From assembly GCA_001936135.1 (NCBI GenBank), contig CP012810.1:1798001-1862000 (forward strand): DNA of 64,000 nucleotides, read 5' to 3'. The first letter of the stretch is position 1. Each line of letters begins with the position of its first letter. Source of the stretch: Saccharomycopsis fibuligera x Saccharomycopsis cf. fibuligera. Taxonomy: Eukaryota > Ascomycota > Saccharomycetes > Ascoideales > Saccharomycopsidaceae. Both the position numbers and the translations under genes were made by a program. Shown here one piece after another: positions 46,220 to 57,935 of this stretch. The notes below the pieces were generated by a model that saw only the letters and a list, made by a program, of their open reading frames with translations, had not been told where the DNA came from and searched no databases.

Positions 46220-49200
46220 TCTGAAGTCAAACGAGATAGGCTTGGAATGCTCAGGTTTGCAATCTTGCCAAACCACATGCAAGTAGTCTTTTGGAATACC
46301 AGCTGTTACGCTAATTTCATCGGCCCAAGCAGCAGCTTCTAACTCGTTTCTAGGAGGTTCTTTCGGATATAAAACGTCAGGTTCTAGGTATAATTTTAGC
46401 CATCTAACATGAATAGCTCTATGCTGTTTGGTTATAGACGGCAAATCTAGTTCAACAGCACTTTCCCGTACTTTCTCAACAACCTTATATGGTCCAAGAT
46501 CAACTGGATGAATGTTTTTGTACGGACCATCAGAACCACAATGAGCATCTGTGTGGAGAAGCACCCAATTTCCAATATCAAAAAAGATTTCGCGACGGTT
46601 TTCATCTGCGATTACCTGAGGCCTATGTTGCTGTTGTAATAACCATGGTCTTGTTAGATGGACTACAGCTTGAGTGGCTTTCAAATATTCTTCCGAAGGT
46701 GTGACATTGCCTTCAGAAAATTATCCACCATGAAAAGCATCAGGTGCTTCATAACCGTGGTCTAAAAAAAAGGAGTGCGCTTGGTACTATGGTGGTAAGA
46801 GGTGTTGTAAGCAAATTATACCCTAAGTTGAAATTTTCGCGAAGAGACTTGATTTAACTAATATCGACGTAATATCTAATGGAGAGTTTTGATGATTCTC
46901 TCAGTTTGGCCATTAGTTTTCAGGATGATAGGCTGTGCTCATCCTTAACTTAATCCCCAACTTGTCCATAATAGTTTGACACATAACACTTTGGAATCGA
47001 ACATCTCTATCCGAAACTATTTCAGTGGGAATACCATCTAAGCGGAAAACTTCGTTTATTAAAATTATAGCTGTTCTATATCCAGTGATCGTTTTGCTCA
47101 CCGGTAAGAAATGGGAGTATTTTGTCAACCTATCCACGACAACTAACACCATGTCTGTTTTACCAAATGGTGGAAATCCAGTAACAAAATCGATGGAGAT
47201 ACTTAGCCATCGAGACTGTCCAGTCTCTAATGGTTCAAGCAAATTATTAGCACTACGACCAGCCAATGTGCACTGGCAAATATCGCATCGATCTACAAAT
47301 CGCTTGATATTCGCAAATATAGCAGGCCAATGGTATTTCTCAGCTAGTGTGATGTATCATCTGTACAGACGTAAATGGGTAATACCATGGGTTGGAGCTA
47401 GTAAATCCTTTTAATAAGACTGAGGAACACATAATCTGAGCAGATTAGATTCGATAATAGGGTTATCATACCAAAGTTTGTTATCCTGGATCTTGAATAA
47501 CTTATCAAATTTCGTTAATCTTTCATTAGCAGCAAGGTTCCCAATTTTCATTTTGAGGAAGGGGTCTTGTTTAGCATATTTTTGAGTTAACTGAGCTAAT
47601 TTAGCGTCAATTCCTTCATCAACCAGCACAGCATCAAGATCAAGTTTCGATAACAAGTCAGCAACTTTATTTGTCAGCCCTGAGAAGTGTGTGATTTCAA
47701 CATCATATTCAGAAAGGGTGTCGAGCAATCGCATAATGCGAGGATGGAGTTGTTTTTGCAACAATAAATGTCTTAATGAGACGTGGTCTGTGTGTACCAC
47801 CACATGGCGATCAGCAATCTGTATTGAGATGTTTAACACTGTATGGCGATATGAGGAGGGGCGCTGACAAAAAGTTTCTTCGATTGAGTAACTGCTGTCT
47901 TACAGAGATCCCTATAACTAACAGATCCAGCAGCTAATTGATTGAGGGCTAAGAGAATTTTTGAGAAATTCTCAAAGAATTTTTGATAGTAGTTAAGACA
48001 TCCAAAACAGCGTCAATCTTCTGAGAGCTTGCTTCAATACCGGCCTTCAGAGTGACGTAACCCAAAACTTCTACCCGCTCTTGGAAAAGCCAATATTTTT
48101 GAGATTCAATTGTTAATTTATTTTTAAAAAGCGCTGTTAGAATACACATCACATTTTTAATGTATTGCTCGGCATCGTCTCCATAAATGAAAATATAACT
48201 CAAATGATATAGCAGAAAACGTGAATAAAGGGCAATAATCAGCTTTATGAATTGTGAAAATATAGCAGGTGCATCTCTCAAACCAAAAGGCATTACACGC
48301 CATGTATATTGTCCGGATGAGATTGAAAATGCCACTTTATTCTCGTTTTCAGGGTGCATCCTTAGTTGATGATATCCTTGTGCCAAATCAATTTTTTAAT
48401 AAAAACGTTTTTCTCCGACCTTTGATAATCTATCGTCAATGTGAGGTGATGGGAATGAGTTTTTAATAGTTTCGTTGTTACTGAGGTGGTAGTCAATACA
48501 CATACGCCAAGTAATATCCTGTTTTCGAAGCATCACTATCGGAAAGGACCAAGCACTATCTGACTCTGTAAGCGTACCCAGGCTTAAAAGTTCAGCGATT
48601 TGATATTCTGCTTCCTGTGCTTGTACTGGAGCTAGGCGATATGGTGGTCGGGCAACAATTTGATCCTCTGGGAATTGGTTTCTATGATCGAACCGTTCTC
48701 GTACTGGTGAAATTTGTTCAATTTTAGCGTCAACATCATTACCTGCTTGAATCATCTGTTTCAAAGCATGGTACTTTGACTGGTCAACTTCTTTTGGTGC
48801 AGAAATGTGCCTCTGCGGTTCCAGGGTATCGGGATCCGTTTTCACCGAATGAAGTTCCATTTTCTAGTGGTTTTCAACCTCTTTGCGCAATTTTTGGGCC
48901 AGCATAAGATTAATTTATACTGCTTTAGAACTTCATTCTTCATGAGGGTGAACAGAATCATCCGAACCCAGGATAGACCAAACGCCACTTTGTGCAAGCA
49001 AGCTCGCATGTTGTTTGATGAACGGAAGGCCAAAGATCATCGGGCGACTCGACACAGGAAGGACGTAGGCTGAAGTACTTTTTGTTTTTGCTCCAATTTC
49101 CACATCCAAAGAACAACATTCTGTGAGTATTTGTTGTTCTTTATTGACTGAGACATACACACTAGCCTTTTCAGGAGTGAAAAGAGGCCAGCGGTTGGCT

Positions 49201-50410
49201 TGTACTACTTCCTTGTTGACAAAACTGGAACTAGCAGCAGTATCGAATGAAGAGTCAACTTGTACATCATTATCCATGACTTGTACATGAGCAGGGTGTA
49301 ATATCGGAGGGTCATTAGTTTTGCTGAGAGTAGCGACTCCTCGCGTTAGCATCCAAACTGGAGTTTTCTAAGGTGAGGTGGTCAAGATCCATTTTTTTAA
49401 GCCCCAAATGTGCTGAAAGTGGTCTGTTATTTCTCTGGTTGTGCAGATTCCTGTTGCTTAAGTGTGGTTTGTTGAAACAGTTACTGTTGTGAGTTTTTGA
49501 AAATCTGTTAGTCTGATTGAAACCCTAGCACCATACCATAGTTTATAACTGTAACATTTCTTGTGATGTTTTTTAAAACTTGACTGTCCATGCATAACAG
49601 GTTGCTTAGTGGCAGCAATACAGGTTGCCGATATGTAAACCCAATCTAGAGAGACAGGAAGATGTTGTTGAAGAAAACAGTCTCTCATAATGCTAACATG
49701 AACTCTACGGTTCTCGTTCAAACCATTGATAGGAAAATTCATTAAAGTGAATTCACCAGTGTTATAGGCTAAAGCCAAACAGTTAAATTTAGTGATATAG
49801 TCCTCGATAGAATCATATTGTCTTGAAGAAGAAAGTTGTTGATTTGAAGTGTAATAGCCTTTGCTAAAAGAGTATGTAGACATCAAAGTTTGAAAATGTT
49901 GAATAGCGTCTAAGAAAAGATTCTTTCCTGAAAGAATTGTAGCCAGAGCCTCTTCCCTAGAACCAGAAGCGCTACCAATTGTAAGAGAAATGGTTGTAGG
50001 GTCTGAACTAAGACCCACAAAGGCTTTAGGATTCATATTTTTTTTCTACGATCGACTAGGAAGAGAGATAATGGTCAAGATAAAATAAAGGAGATGCGTA
50101 TACTGTGTTAAAGGAAACATGAGATCGCTTCCTGCTCTCTATACAAAATACATAATAGCTATAATGATGAACCTAGCTTCTTATATAATTATGGTTAGGA
50201 GCTACCTTTATCTAAGAGCTATCTGCAACTGATTTGTTACAGATATTGTTGTATTTAGAAGGACAGTTCTTTACTATGTACTTTTGAATGCGTATTGTTA
50301 TGGTTATTATCGTTATCGATGGGTATATCGGCTTATCATTCATTCCGCCCATTAATATATACACAAGTTAAAATGAGCATGTTGTCGACCTTTATACAAG
50401 GTTTTCGACA
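46220..50410 (-). mobile_element. Ty3/gypsy retrotransposon, degraded
   Basis: Minus-strand element with 5' LTR at 50247-50410, gag 49458-50036, protease region 48933-49352, RT about 47949-48860 (MAQGYHQLRMHPEN, MPFGLRDAPAIF), RNase H about 47411-47839 (HTDHVSLRHLL), integrase about 46230-47266 (DFVTGFPPF, DRDVRF, STAYHPEN) and a C-terminal LGPYKVVEKV segment. The order protease-RT-RNase H-integrase defines Metaviridae. No 3' LTR is present; LINE sequence adjoins. At least five breaks; an old relic. Confidence 0.9.
50247..50410 (-). repeat. Ty3/gypsy 5' LTR (164 bp)
   Basis: Its boundaries are inferred by comparison with the solo copy at 41439-41604, beyond which similarity stops: TGTCGAAAACC to AAATACAACA on the minus strand. 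Unusually short for this class. Confidence 0.65.
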
Positions 50411-50659
50411 ACTTGAAGGATTCTTCTGCTGGTTATTTTTTTTTGCACACACAATATCGATTCGTTTTCTCATATAAACGATAGAAAGTATAATCTTATA
50501 AACTTTTCTATATAGTATATACAGTATAGTTCAGTTGTTCTTATATAGGGGAAATTTATACAAGTGAAAACCCCGTTAGTATTAGTTAGACTTTAATGGA
50601 TCAGTTGGATTTGAAATAGATATAGGAGAGATTATAGTCTAGGATGAATGATATTTTAT

Positions 50660-50690
<31 letters not shown>

Positions 50691-50872
50691 TCATTGCTTT
50701 GCTGTCGACAGATAAAAAGAAAGGGGTCTCACTTCAATACCATCTTCTACTCACTAAGATAACACTGATGTGTTATCTAATTCATTACCGTGGTGATGTA
50801 GTAAATAAGACTAGAGAATGGAATGGTTTTCCAATCAAAGTCCTTAACTTTCCGTAGGCGGGAGTATTTCTT

Positions 50873-52972
50873 TTAAAATATCAAGCAGTAGTCGACCTGG
50901 ATTAATTCTCGTGTATCACTGGATGGAAGGATGAGGGTGTCCCAGCTCAATTCCTTATTTATATGTAACTTTTTCCATAACGCTTGTGCTACTGGACATT
51001 TAACCAAAAAGTGCTCCATTTGTTTGTTGATAGCATCTTCGTATGACTGCTGTTTGTATTTTTTACGTGATAAATCTTCAGAGCACCACTTACATTCCTC
51101 ACCTTGGAATTTGAACTTCTCGACTCCGAGGTGGAATGTGTGTATATTCTCGAAGCAGCCAGGGTGTTTGAACGTTTGTTTGTTTATCATTTGCCAAAAT
51201 GTCAGACACTCTCTATTAGTGACTTGTTTGAGACGTGCCAACTGGTTTGAGAATAGTAGTTTATCTTTCTTCTCGCGCACTTGTGCACTACCGTTCCGGG
51301 ACTTGAAGTGGAAGACTTCTTTTGGTATGAACTTTTTTTTCAAAAACGGTACACCGAGCTCCACTGCTTCTGCTATATCTGATGTGCGCTGAAGCCCAAG
51401 GATGCCAGGATTGTGTTTGTTAGGGCCCACTTGTTTCCACAGAGCTATTATGTTTGCTTCTGTGGCTGTCAACGTGAAACACTGTTCTGGGTTCTGTGCC
51501 AGTATAGATTGCCCTTGGCCTTTGCCTCCGTCAACTGTATCGAGAGCATCTCTCCACCAGAATTGAGTGTCAATATGTCCTGGTTTACGTTCGAGCTCAT
51601 AGCGTACTTTAAAAAAGTGATCTAGAAGGAGTTGTAGCTTCGCTCTAAAGAGCTTCAAGTATGGGTTGCTTTTATCTAGAAACAGGTTTTGCGTACATTG
51701 TTTGTATCAAGCTATTTGGCCATCCCTGATTCGGAGTTTTAATCCCGAGATACGTTAGTTTATAGTCTTCTTTTACTCGCTCAATCGGAATGTCAAAAAG
51801 CTGCATTTCAGTCTTTGCTATATCCGTGGCGTATGGGGAAATGAGTACTTTTGATTTATCATAGTTCAAACTCCCTCCCGTTATCGAGCAGAAATCTTGG
51901 ATCGTTTGGATTGCTGACTCCATGTCTTGATTACCATCTGCAAAAATGATAATATCGTCGGCGAAGGCTAAGTGTGTGACTTTTATTGGGCTAAGATATT
52001 TTGTATTAATAGTGAAGCCTTGTAGTTCGCTCTCAACATTCCGTAGAAGGGGCTCAACTGCCAATACGAAAAGCGATGGGCTGATTGGGTTTCCTTGTAA
52101 GGTACCTTGGTTCAAGGGAAAGAGCGGGCCTGTCTTATTGTTAAGGTGAATGCATCCGAGTGTACTTTGTAGTATCAGCATTACTGTGGATGTGAAACCT
52201 TCGGTACCAAAGTTGATATGTTTCAATAAGCATTCAAGGTATGTGTGCGACACATTATCGAAAGCCTTCTGAAAATCCAAAAGAAGTATGCGCAAGTTTT
52301 CGTGTTTGGAAAAATTGTGTTCTTGATTTGGTGGTGTCTTCATGCTCGCGAGAATCTCATTGAACATTCTTATGTTTGTATAAGATTAGCGGTTTGGTAT
52401 GAAACCCAGCTGATTTTTGCCTATAAGCTTTTCTCACACTGTTAGTAAACGATTATTGAGAATTATGCTTAGTAGTCGTAGATTGGCATTGATAATGGCT
52501 ATTGGTCTATAATTTTTAATGTCAGTCTTATCTTTCCGCGGCTTTGGAATGATATTAAAAAGAACTGTTCTGTAATTGTGCGGAAGTGAGCCTGTTCTAA
52601 AAAATAGCGTTGAATTCAGCTAAGAGACGTTCTTTCAACTGCGGATATAGTTTGGAATAAAACTTGTACGGAGAACCATCAATTCCTGGCACCGAACTCT
52701 TATTGGACTCCTTGATGGCAATCAGGAGTTCTTCCTCAGTTATGTTCTTATTCAAATGTATCTTTTCTGTATCCAATATGCGAATGTTAGGAATGCTATC
52801 TTGTAAATATCTATCAATGACTTAAATATCTATCAATGACTTGAATATCCTTCGTGCCCTTGGTACCATCATAGAGAGATGCATAGAAGTCTGAGGCATG
52901 GTCTATGATCTCGTGTGTTTTTGCTAACTGGTTGCCATCTTGATCTATAAGTAATTTTATCTTTTTATTTTC
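50873..52972 (-). pseudogene. LINE ORF2, RT and C-terminal domain, broken
   Basis: Reverse transcriptase motifs are LLLDFQKAFDNVSH (A), QGTLQGNPISPSLF (B) and HLAFADDIIIFAD (C). They sit in a frame beginning after a stop near 52370 (NQLGFIPNR-stop-SYTNIRMFNE). The frame upstream to the endonuclease contains further stops, and a 20-bp tandem duplication lies near 52806-52845. Near 51690 about 265 bp are deleted relative to the copy at 40284-40706, apparently between short TTTG repeats. The C-terminal part (50873-51658) contains HFLVKCPVAQALW, typical of the LINE zf-RVT region. Confidence 0.85.
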
Positions 52973-53986
52973 TTAAAAGGGTTTAAGGATTTCGTTTATG
53001 TGATCATAGTAGTTTGCGGTTTGAAAGTTTTTTTTCTCAGATTCCGGTATGCGTTTCTCAAGATGCTTTATCAGCTGCAAATGGTTTCGAACAAAAATGA
53101 TTATTTCGCGCGTTGATGTGAGTGAGGCTGGAATATGAAGTTGTGATATACTGCGTAACATTTTATCGGTAAGTCTGAACAGAGCTGGGAGCTCAGTCAG
53201 GGGATGGACAAGTTTCAAAACAAGCGATTCATGGGAAGATCCCTTCAAATGGTTCTTCTGTAGCATCCAGAGACGGATTTTGTCGTGTCTAATCAATTCA
53301 TTACTGACATAGAATCTATCAAGCCTTCTATTGCTTTCCTCATGTCCGTTAGTAGCTCTGTTAGTGAAGGATTTTTTTATGTTATGTAGGCTGCGTTGGC
53401 GGTAAACATCTGTCAAGTTGTTATTGTCGATGAGTGCCCTCAATGAGTTTCGTATTTTTTTGGTGTCTTTAGTGTCTGGAGCATTTTGGATACGGCTACC
53501 CATTTCTTGCATATCCACGACATTGTTAAAGTCACCCGCAAAAATGATATAGAGATGTGCGTTTGGATACTGTTTTCCAAAAGTTCTTCGATAATCTTGT
53601 AGTGCATTGCTAATGGCGTTTTGAAGAAAGACTTGTGCTCTTTTTTTCTCACCGGTGGGATTATATATATTTATGATCCAGTAGTATATTTTTGGTGTTA
53701 CTTCTATAATAATGTCTGTTTTGTGCTTGGCTTTAGATGCCGGACATAAAACGTCAATTATATTTTTTTTGAGTATTTTTATCTTTTTTGTGATGAGTAT
53801 ACCTGTTCGTGGATTTGAAGCTTTGCTAGTGATAAGTTGTTTGTCAGGATTTAAGTGGTGATACTTTTCACCTTTCCTGACTTCTTGCAAGAGTATGATA
53901 TCATATTTTTTAAATATACTCGGGAGCGGATCGTTCTGTAAGGGAGTATTTTGTATATTTTGTGTAAGTATTTTCAATTCAGGCAT
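52973..53986 (-). CDS. LINE ORF2 N-terminal endonuclease
   Basis: The 337-residue frame starts at an ATG overlapping the ORF1 stop by 13 nt in a different frame, which fits termination-reinitiation as proposed for other yeast LINEs. AP-endonuclease motifs are TQNIQN, ILLQEVR (catalytic Glu), IINIYNPTG, FAGDFNNV, RRLDRFYVS and SSHESLVLKL (catalytic His). The domain nicks target DNA for target-primed reverse transcription. The frame stops (NEILKPF-stop) in the linker before RT, so RT is not translated from this copy without read-through. Confidence 0.88.
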   Translation of the reverse strand: MPELKILTQNIQNTPLQNDPLPSIFKKYDIILLQEVRKGEKYHHLNPDKQLITSKASNPRTGILITKKIKILKKNIIDVLCPASKAKHKTDIIIEVTPKIYYWIINIYNPTGEKKRAQVFLQNAISNALQDYRRTFGKQYPNAHLYIIFAGDFNNVVDMQEMGSRIQNAPDTKDTKKIRNSLRALIDNNNLTDVYRQRSLHNIKKSFTNRATNGHEESNRRLDRFYVSNELIRHDKIRLWMLQKNHLKGSSHESLVLKLVHPLTELPALFRLTDKMLRSISQLHIPASLTSTREIIIFVRNHLQLIKHLEKRIPESEKKNFQTANYYDHINEILKPF

Positions 53987-56930
53987 AATAATGAGTGTCC
54001 AGGGGAAGTTGAGAGCTGAGTCTCAGTCATGGGATCATCTTCGGTGGAGTTTGGGAGATTTGTGATGGACTCATTGTCAATTGTGGTTTCGTTATCAAAG
54101 ATATCGTCATCATTGATGGAATCAGTGACAGGGAATGGTCCATTAAGCTTACTCTGAGGGTGATGGACTGGTGGGAGAGAAGAAGAATTCTCTAAGTCAA
54201 TCTCATCAATGTCAATATCATCCTGGGTATCTGGCAGTGGGCTGTCCTCGTCTGGGCTACGCGAGTTCCTGTTCAGATTTGCTTTAATTCTCGGGGAGGA
54301 TGGGGTAGGAGTGTTGGCCTGATCAAAAGAGGGAAACTGAGATAAGGTCAAGTTGGTTGGAGTAGATGGAGGTTGTGGAGTACGAAGAGAGGAATGGGAA
54401 CGAAGGATTCTGGTCTGCTGAGGAGTTGCAGGTGGAGTTTGGAAAGAGTCTGGGGTTTGATGTGGGGTTTTTTTTGTTGGGGTTGCCGTAGCATGAAGGA
54501 TAGTAGCCTGTGCTACTATAGAGTCAAAGGTACTGGTGGTGAAAGTGCCTTCATCATCATTGATATTCTCTGGTTGTGAGTTAGTGGCTTTAGCAACTTG
54601 CCTTCTTGCTCTTTTTTTGGGGGAGGGTTTGTTATATGATTTGTTTGAGGGTTTAGGTGCAGTAAAAACGAAACTTTGTGGGATCTCGTGTTGTGTGTTA
54701 ACCTCGTCCTCAGTTGACAAATCTTCTGAGTCACCGTCTTCAAGAGCTTGAAATGGGTTTTTTGGTTTAGCTATCTGTTTTGAGTTGTTAATGGTTTGGT
54801 TTGATGTATTGGTGTTTCTAATTCTCAAACGTTTGCGGCCTTTAGGATCACTGAGCTGCCATTGGTTTTCAGCGGAAATAGTTGGTTTTTTTGTTCTAGC
54901 AGAAATGGTGGTTGTGTTGGGTTTATTTGCAATGGAGGTGTGGTCCTGGTACTTATCTTGGGCCTGGATTAACTTTTTGTTATAATAACAAACAGAAGCT
55001 ATATGATTCTCTTTTTTGCAAATCACACATCGAGCCTCGGTACAAGAGTAACGAGTGTGAGAATTTGAACCACATGCCGTGCAATGCAAATGACGATTGA
55101 TAAGACGTGTTTGGAGAATCTCACAGTTGATTATTGGGACTGATTGATTTGGAGAAAGATATAAATATGCATAATATTTATCTACGTTTATTTCAGCAAC
55201 TTGGGGATTCGGGTGGCTTCTCGGTTTGATTTCTTTTGTAAGGGAGAAGTATTCCTGTTTAATCTCAAGATCACGGAGCTTGTGGAATAAAATTGCTTTG
55301 GCAGAAACCGCTTGCAAAGATTTAATCTTGAGTTCCATGAGATGAGGGACCATGCTTTCATTTGACATTGACATGAAAAGTTGTGGGCGATATTCTTGTT
55401 TTGGTATCTTCACAACTAAGTGATCTCTCAAAAATGTAAAGAAAATTTCCTTGGCATTGTGGAAGAATGGCTTATAAAGTGGACCCCTATAAAAAATGGA
55501 TTGTTTAATGACAATACGCTCATTTCTGATTATGATGTGAGGTTCGATAGTTTCACAAGTTTCTTTCAAAAAGGTGAATAAGGATACATCTCGCATCGTA
55601 CTAGCATACTTTTCAAGTGTGGTTTGTGCCAACATTTTAATAGATTTAGCAATAGAGGCTCTATGTGTTGCTAAAGAGGATTGCTGGAAGACAGCCCATG
55701 GAATGTCCACAGTTGCGAAAATGTCATTTTCTTGAGAACAGTTGATGATGAAGTCAATATAGTCTTTTTGCAGGAGGTCAGTGGTTTTAAACCGGAGGCC
55801 CTCGTCCTGGAGCTGCTTTGAAGTATATGATTTATAAAATTCGTCCATTTTCATGATTGTAGTCGCAGAGGTGACCTTTTTATCAGAACCAGCAAAAGTT
55901 GTATCATTAAATGTGTAAATATCAGCAGCAAGTTTTTTCATTGCAGTTAGTTCTGACAAAACATCATCAAAAGGAAAATGTTCCGAGTCATAGATACGGG
56001 CCCATTTAAATTTGCTTTGGAAAGCGTCGAAAGCAGGGCGTTTGACTTTAGGGTGTGGAAGTGACGCGGAGCTCGTTGTTGCGTTATGATTCGCACGTTT
56101 AGAGGCCTGATCAGCATAGAGCTTTTTCAGTGTTTCTTCTGAGATAATGTCCTGATGTGTATCCGCAAGGGACGCAGTTGAAGGAGTTGAATCAGGTGAA
56201 GGCGTTTCTTTAGTTGAGTCAGGTGAGGCAGATGAGGCAGATGAGGTAGATGAAGCAGTTGAAACAGTTGAATCAGCGGCATTCGCTGGGCGTGGGACAT
56301 TTTCATCTTGTTGCTGGATTTGATTACTGTTTGAAGGATCTGAGGTAGAAGGGACAGTTGGCAAAATCGAGCTAATGTCATTGGGGGAAACAGGTGGAAC
56401 AAAGGAAACAGAGGGAGTATTATTTTTTTTTTGGTTTTTATCATGATTAACTGAAGAATGTGAAAAAATGTTTTTTAAGATTTTTGGATTTTGTTGGATT
56501 TTTTTTGATTTTTGGAGTTTTAAGGTTTTTAAGTTCATGTTAGTGGTTTTTGAAATTGAAACAGAGGAATTAGACAAAACGGATGGTGATGGAGGATCAA
56601 CAGCTTCTGGTGCATGTTCAGGAGGTGCAGCACAAGTTGGATCCGCGCCTTGTCTGCTTAGTAAGTCTTTAGGTAAGACGGGTGAAAAATTTTCAATTTG
56701 AGATTCAGAATTGGAAATAGGGTGGGTTGATGGCGGAGAGATGGAGTTTTCAATGGTAAAAGGCTGAGCTTGAACGTGAGGTTCTTCATCTTTTTGGGTT
56801 TCAAATGATTCAGTGGAATGGTTCAATAGTTGGCTGGTACTTTGAGCCGGTCCGGGGGACGGATCTTGGTGAACTGCGGCTTCAGTATCCGAGGAAACTG
56901 AAACATCCGTGCTAGGAGGGTGTATCCGAT
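53974..56930 (-). CDS. LINE ORF1 nucleic-acid-binding protein, 5' truncated
   Basis: Long open frame (nearly 1,000 residues) of low-complexity, Ser/Thr/Pro-rich sequence at the N-terminus. A central folded region (SELTAMKKLAADIYTFNDT onward) follows, then two CCHC knuckles (CTACGSNSHTRYSC, CVICKKENHIASVC) and a charged C-terminal tail. ORF1 proteins of this clade bind RNA and form the transposition particle. The native start is missing; the open frame extends by chance into flanking DNA up to 56985. Closely similar to 31175-32980. Confidence 0.86.
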
Positions 56931-56990
56931 AAAGGAACATGTTCGCGACAAATACAATAAAGGAAACTGTTCGCAACACATGCATAAAAA
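56931..56990 (+). other. tRNA-Asp leader with shared motif
   Basis: Begins TGTATCCGATAAAGGAAC, identical over 18 bp to 42526-42543, and has two related AAAGGAA...TGTTCGCAACA units. Located between a LINE 5' junction and the tRNA. Confidence 0.6.
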
Positions 56991-57062
56991 TCCGTGATAG
57001 TTTAGTGGCTAGAATGTCCGCTTGTCACGCGGACGACCGGGGTTCGATTCCCCGTCGCGGAG
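56991..57062 (+). tRNA. tRNA-Asp (anticodon GTC)
   Basis: 72-nt intronless gene: acceptor TCCGTGA pairs with TCGCGGA, discriminator G, T arm CGGGG-TTCGATT-CCCCG, anticodon GTC at 57024-57026. Very similar to S. cerevisiae tRNA-Asp. T run at 57064-57069 as Pol III terminator. Confidence 0.96.
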
Positions 57063-57560
57063 CTTTTTTGTTGTAGCTACTTTTCTGTAGCTTTGTTTTT
57101 TTTGTTTAATTTTTTTTTGGCAAAAGTAGCCCATGTTATCAGATACATAAGCCTAAGTGTTACAATCTTCTGCAAAGATTTAGCGCAGCTAGTGAGCGAC
57201 TTATATAGAAAAGAATGGTTGTACTCTTATATAACCGTATCTGGTCATAAAAATATGGAGTTGAGTCCTCTTTATATAGTAATGTCAACCAAATAAGGAT
57301 GAACCGCAAATAAACTTAAACTAGATATGATCAATATAATCGGCCGGCTATTATCCGAACGATAAGCTGTTTTTGCCAAAAACGATAACTTCGGTCGTTG
57401 TGCGAGGTGGCTTAATCTTTTTTTTTTCACTAGGAGTGAAGTAGTTCAGGTGAAGGGTGTTAATGGTATGTCTGTAATTGTATGAAGGCAATACAGTGTA
57501 GTGGAATCAGTATTCATGATGTCAAATTGATGGTTAGACTCTAAGGAATCACATTAGTGC
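57063..57560. other. No gene recognised
   Basis: AT-rich sequence between tRNA-Asp and a copia relic, including a T run at about 57419-57428 that could be a LINE tail remnant, though the CACACACAATATCG signature is absent. Confidence 0.5.
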
Positions 57561-57935
57561 ACACAGGCTCACTGAGCAGGGCTATGAGCTCAACTTTACG
57601 AATAAGGCTGCTAAACTGTACTACAACAATAATCATGTTATTGCGCTTCCAATGGTTGGCAAATTATGGGAGTTAGGGGAGAACGATACAGAACAACAGC
57701 TGGTTTTCAATGCAGACATTATCAACAATGAAATTTTTGGCTCTTACAAGAATAATGGACATGCCCGTGGTGCTCAAGTGAAAGGTATTTTGGATAATAA
57801 GTACGGGAGCAGTGCGATTAAGCACACTTTGGAGCGTTGTGATGATTGTGCTAGTGTTGTCAAGTGGCCAGCTGCAAAGTCATCCAAGTACACGGCTCTT
57901 TATAGCAGCCATCAGAACGAAGGATCAGATGTTGA
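57561..57935 (+). mobile_element. Copia relic (integrase zinc-finger region)
   Basis: Translates to a segment resembling the family 2 region before and within the integrase zinc finger (LTEQGYEL, NGHARGAQVKGIL, CDDCASVVK) and then a YSSHQN stretch from the core. Short and rearranged; an old fragment related to but distinct from family 2. Confidence 0.78.

Larger units (their letters stand above)
50436..56930 (-). mobile_element. Nearly complete L1-clade LINE (Zorro-like)
   Basis: Two-ORF non-LTR retrotransposon on the minus strand: ORF1 with zinc knuckles, ORF2 with AP-type endonuclease, reverse transcriptase and a C-terminal cysteine/histidine domain, then a 3' UTR with an internal T tract (50653-50684 in plus reading) and a terminal T run (50436-50444). 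It is 5' truncated within ORF1 (about 40 residues and the leader missing, judged from 38626-38832). ORF2 carries stop codons and a deletion, so this copy is inactive. The 5' junction touches TGTATCCGATAAAGG, 60 bp upstream of tRNA-Asp. No clear target duplication. Confidence 0.9.

Noticed and set aside
46260-46400. Chromodomain at the C-terminus of the gypsy integrase
   Set aside because: The segment after LGPYKVVEKV has a weak resemblance only (YLHVVWQDC); aromatic cage residues could not be placed with confidence.
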